A DNA stretch of 64,000 nt from the NCBI RefSeq assembly GCF_021044825.1, contig NZ_JAJNOC010000011.1:91503-155502 (forward strand). Reading direction: 5' to 3'. The DNA comes from Massilia phyllostachyos (lineage in GTDB: Bacteria > Pseudomonadota > Gammaproteobacteria > Burkholderiales > Burkholderiaceae_D). Of the stretch, positions 63,748-64,000 are shown one piece after another; the stretch's first letter is position 1, and each line of letters opens with the position of its first letter. The notes under the pieces were generated by a model. The model did no database searches, had not been told where the DNA came from, and saw only the letters and a list, made by a program, of their open reading frames with translations. A program made the position numbers and the translations under genes.

Positions 63748-63770
63748 GGCTGTGTTCGCGTTAGTTATAG
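63748..63770. mobile_element. Possible end of the IS1595-family element
   Basis: GGCTGTGTTCGCG and the following TTAGTTATAG lie just past the transposase 3' end and resemble the GGCTGTG-type terminal repeats of this family. The other end is outside the window, so the boundary and target duplication cannot be checked. Confidence 0.35.
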
Positions 63771-63784
63771 ATTTGCAGCCTCCT

Positions 63785-64000
63785 TCACTGAACTTGTCGT
63801 ACCGCAGCACCTAGCCACTGCGCTGGTGTACGCAACGCGTGCGCATCCAGTAATCGCTGCCACCCGGAATAGTTCGCCAGGTAGCGGCTGGCCACGCCCT
63901 TGAAGCGCACCAGCCAGTTCTTGAAGCGACTGTGCCAGCCATTCACGTTCTGAATGTGGATCGCGCCGCGTGCGCGCCGGCCCGCCCGCACGTTGACGGA
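63785..64000 (-). CDS. IS1595-family transposase, C-terminal part (5' end outside window)
   Basis: About 72 codons of the 3' end of a DDE transposase. The stretch IHIQNVNGWHSRFKNWLVRF, then KGVASRYLANYSGWQRLLD, is characteristic of the C-terminal region of IS1595/IS1016-type transposases. Whether the upstream part is intact cannot be seen; the frame is open at the window edge. It shows at least one insertion next to the tandem paralogues. Confidence 0.85.
   Translation of the reverse strand, partial: SVNVRAGRRARGAIHIQNVNGWHSRFKNWLVRFKGVASRYLANYSGWQRLLDAHALRTPAQWLGAAVRQVQ

Overview
The window is high-GC (I estimate the mid-60s per cent), densely coding DNA from a Gram-negative bacterium. A Burkholderiales betaproteobacterium of the Oxalobacteraceae (Massilia/Duganella/Telluria type) fits best. 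This is inferred from the Burkholderia-type trimeric porin, the orn / M48 protease / phhB / rsgA neighbourhood, the argF-argG pair and the style of the dispersed repeats. No rRNA, tRNA, CRISPR array, prophage or recognisable defence island was seen.

Layout. 1-5.7 kb: a methyl-accepting chemotaxis protein cut by the window edge, a TcyP-like cystine/dicarboxylate symporter, a histidine phosphatase, NAD(P)H-hydrate dehydratase and a Thr/Gly-repeat lipoprotein. 5.9-15.4 kb (minus strand): a 1407-residue hybrid histidine kinase, an RND efflux pump (adaptor plus permease, no outer-membrane channel) and a small PAP2-like membrane protein. 15.5-22 kb: a DUF475/TerC-like membrane protein, a small anchored protein, a 773-residue coiled-coil protein and a lower-GC membrane-bound patatin. 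22-30 kb: SrkA kinase, a secreted esterase, a YecA/SEC-C protein, an HPP-CBS membrane protein, a secreted metallo-beta-lactamase-fold hydrolase and a second hybrid kinase. 30-41 kb is mostly housekeeping: orn, a Ste24-like protease, phhB, rsgA, argF, argG, a GIY-YIG protein, a periplasmic M48 protease, an SDR, murB, yajQ and a nitronate monooxygenase-like flavoprotein. 41-51 kb is signalling-rich: a PAS-GGDEF-EAL protein, an ArsR/membrane-protein pair, a decayed DHH phosphoesterase, a LytS/LytTR-type two-component system, a cytochrome P450, a PAS/HisKA_3 kinase and a porin.

51.5-58.6 kb carries a complete carotenoid cluster, crtE-crtX-crtY-crtI-crtB with crtZ convergent. It predicts synthesis of zeaxanthin and its glucosides from prenyl diphosphates. 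The five forward genes are tightly coupled (overlapping stops and starts, a TTG start for crtY), and crtB and crtZ overlap tail to tail by 110 bp. The order matches the classical Pantoea (Erwinia) cluster. 58.7-64 kb: an AgcS-type amino-acid:cation symporter, NhaA, two tandem secreted paralogues of which only one has a thioredoxin-like domain, and the 3' end of an IS1595-family transposase at the edge.

Three families of short dispersed repeats lie between genes: a 102-bp element with inverted ends (39.4 and 48.7 kb, plus a 15-bp fragment near 5.0 kb), a GTAGGGTGG-bounded element (48.8 kb, partial at 27.5 kb) and REP-like palindromes (17.1, 24.4 and 44.1 kb). The least explained signals are the 102-bp repeat, a three-way-junction-like leader before the porin gene, hairpins that contain ribosome-binding sites, and the multiply damaged DHH gene. 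I did not find a convincing new multi-gene system.
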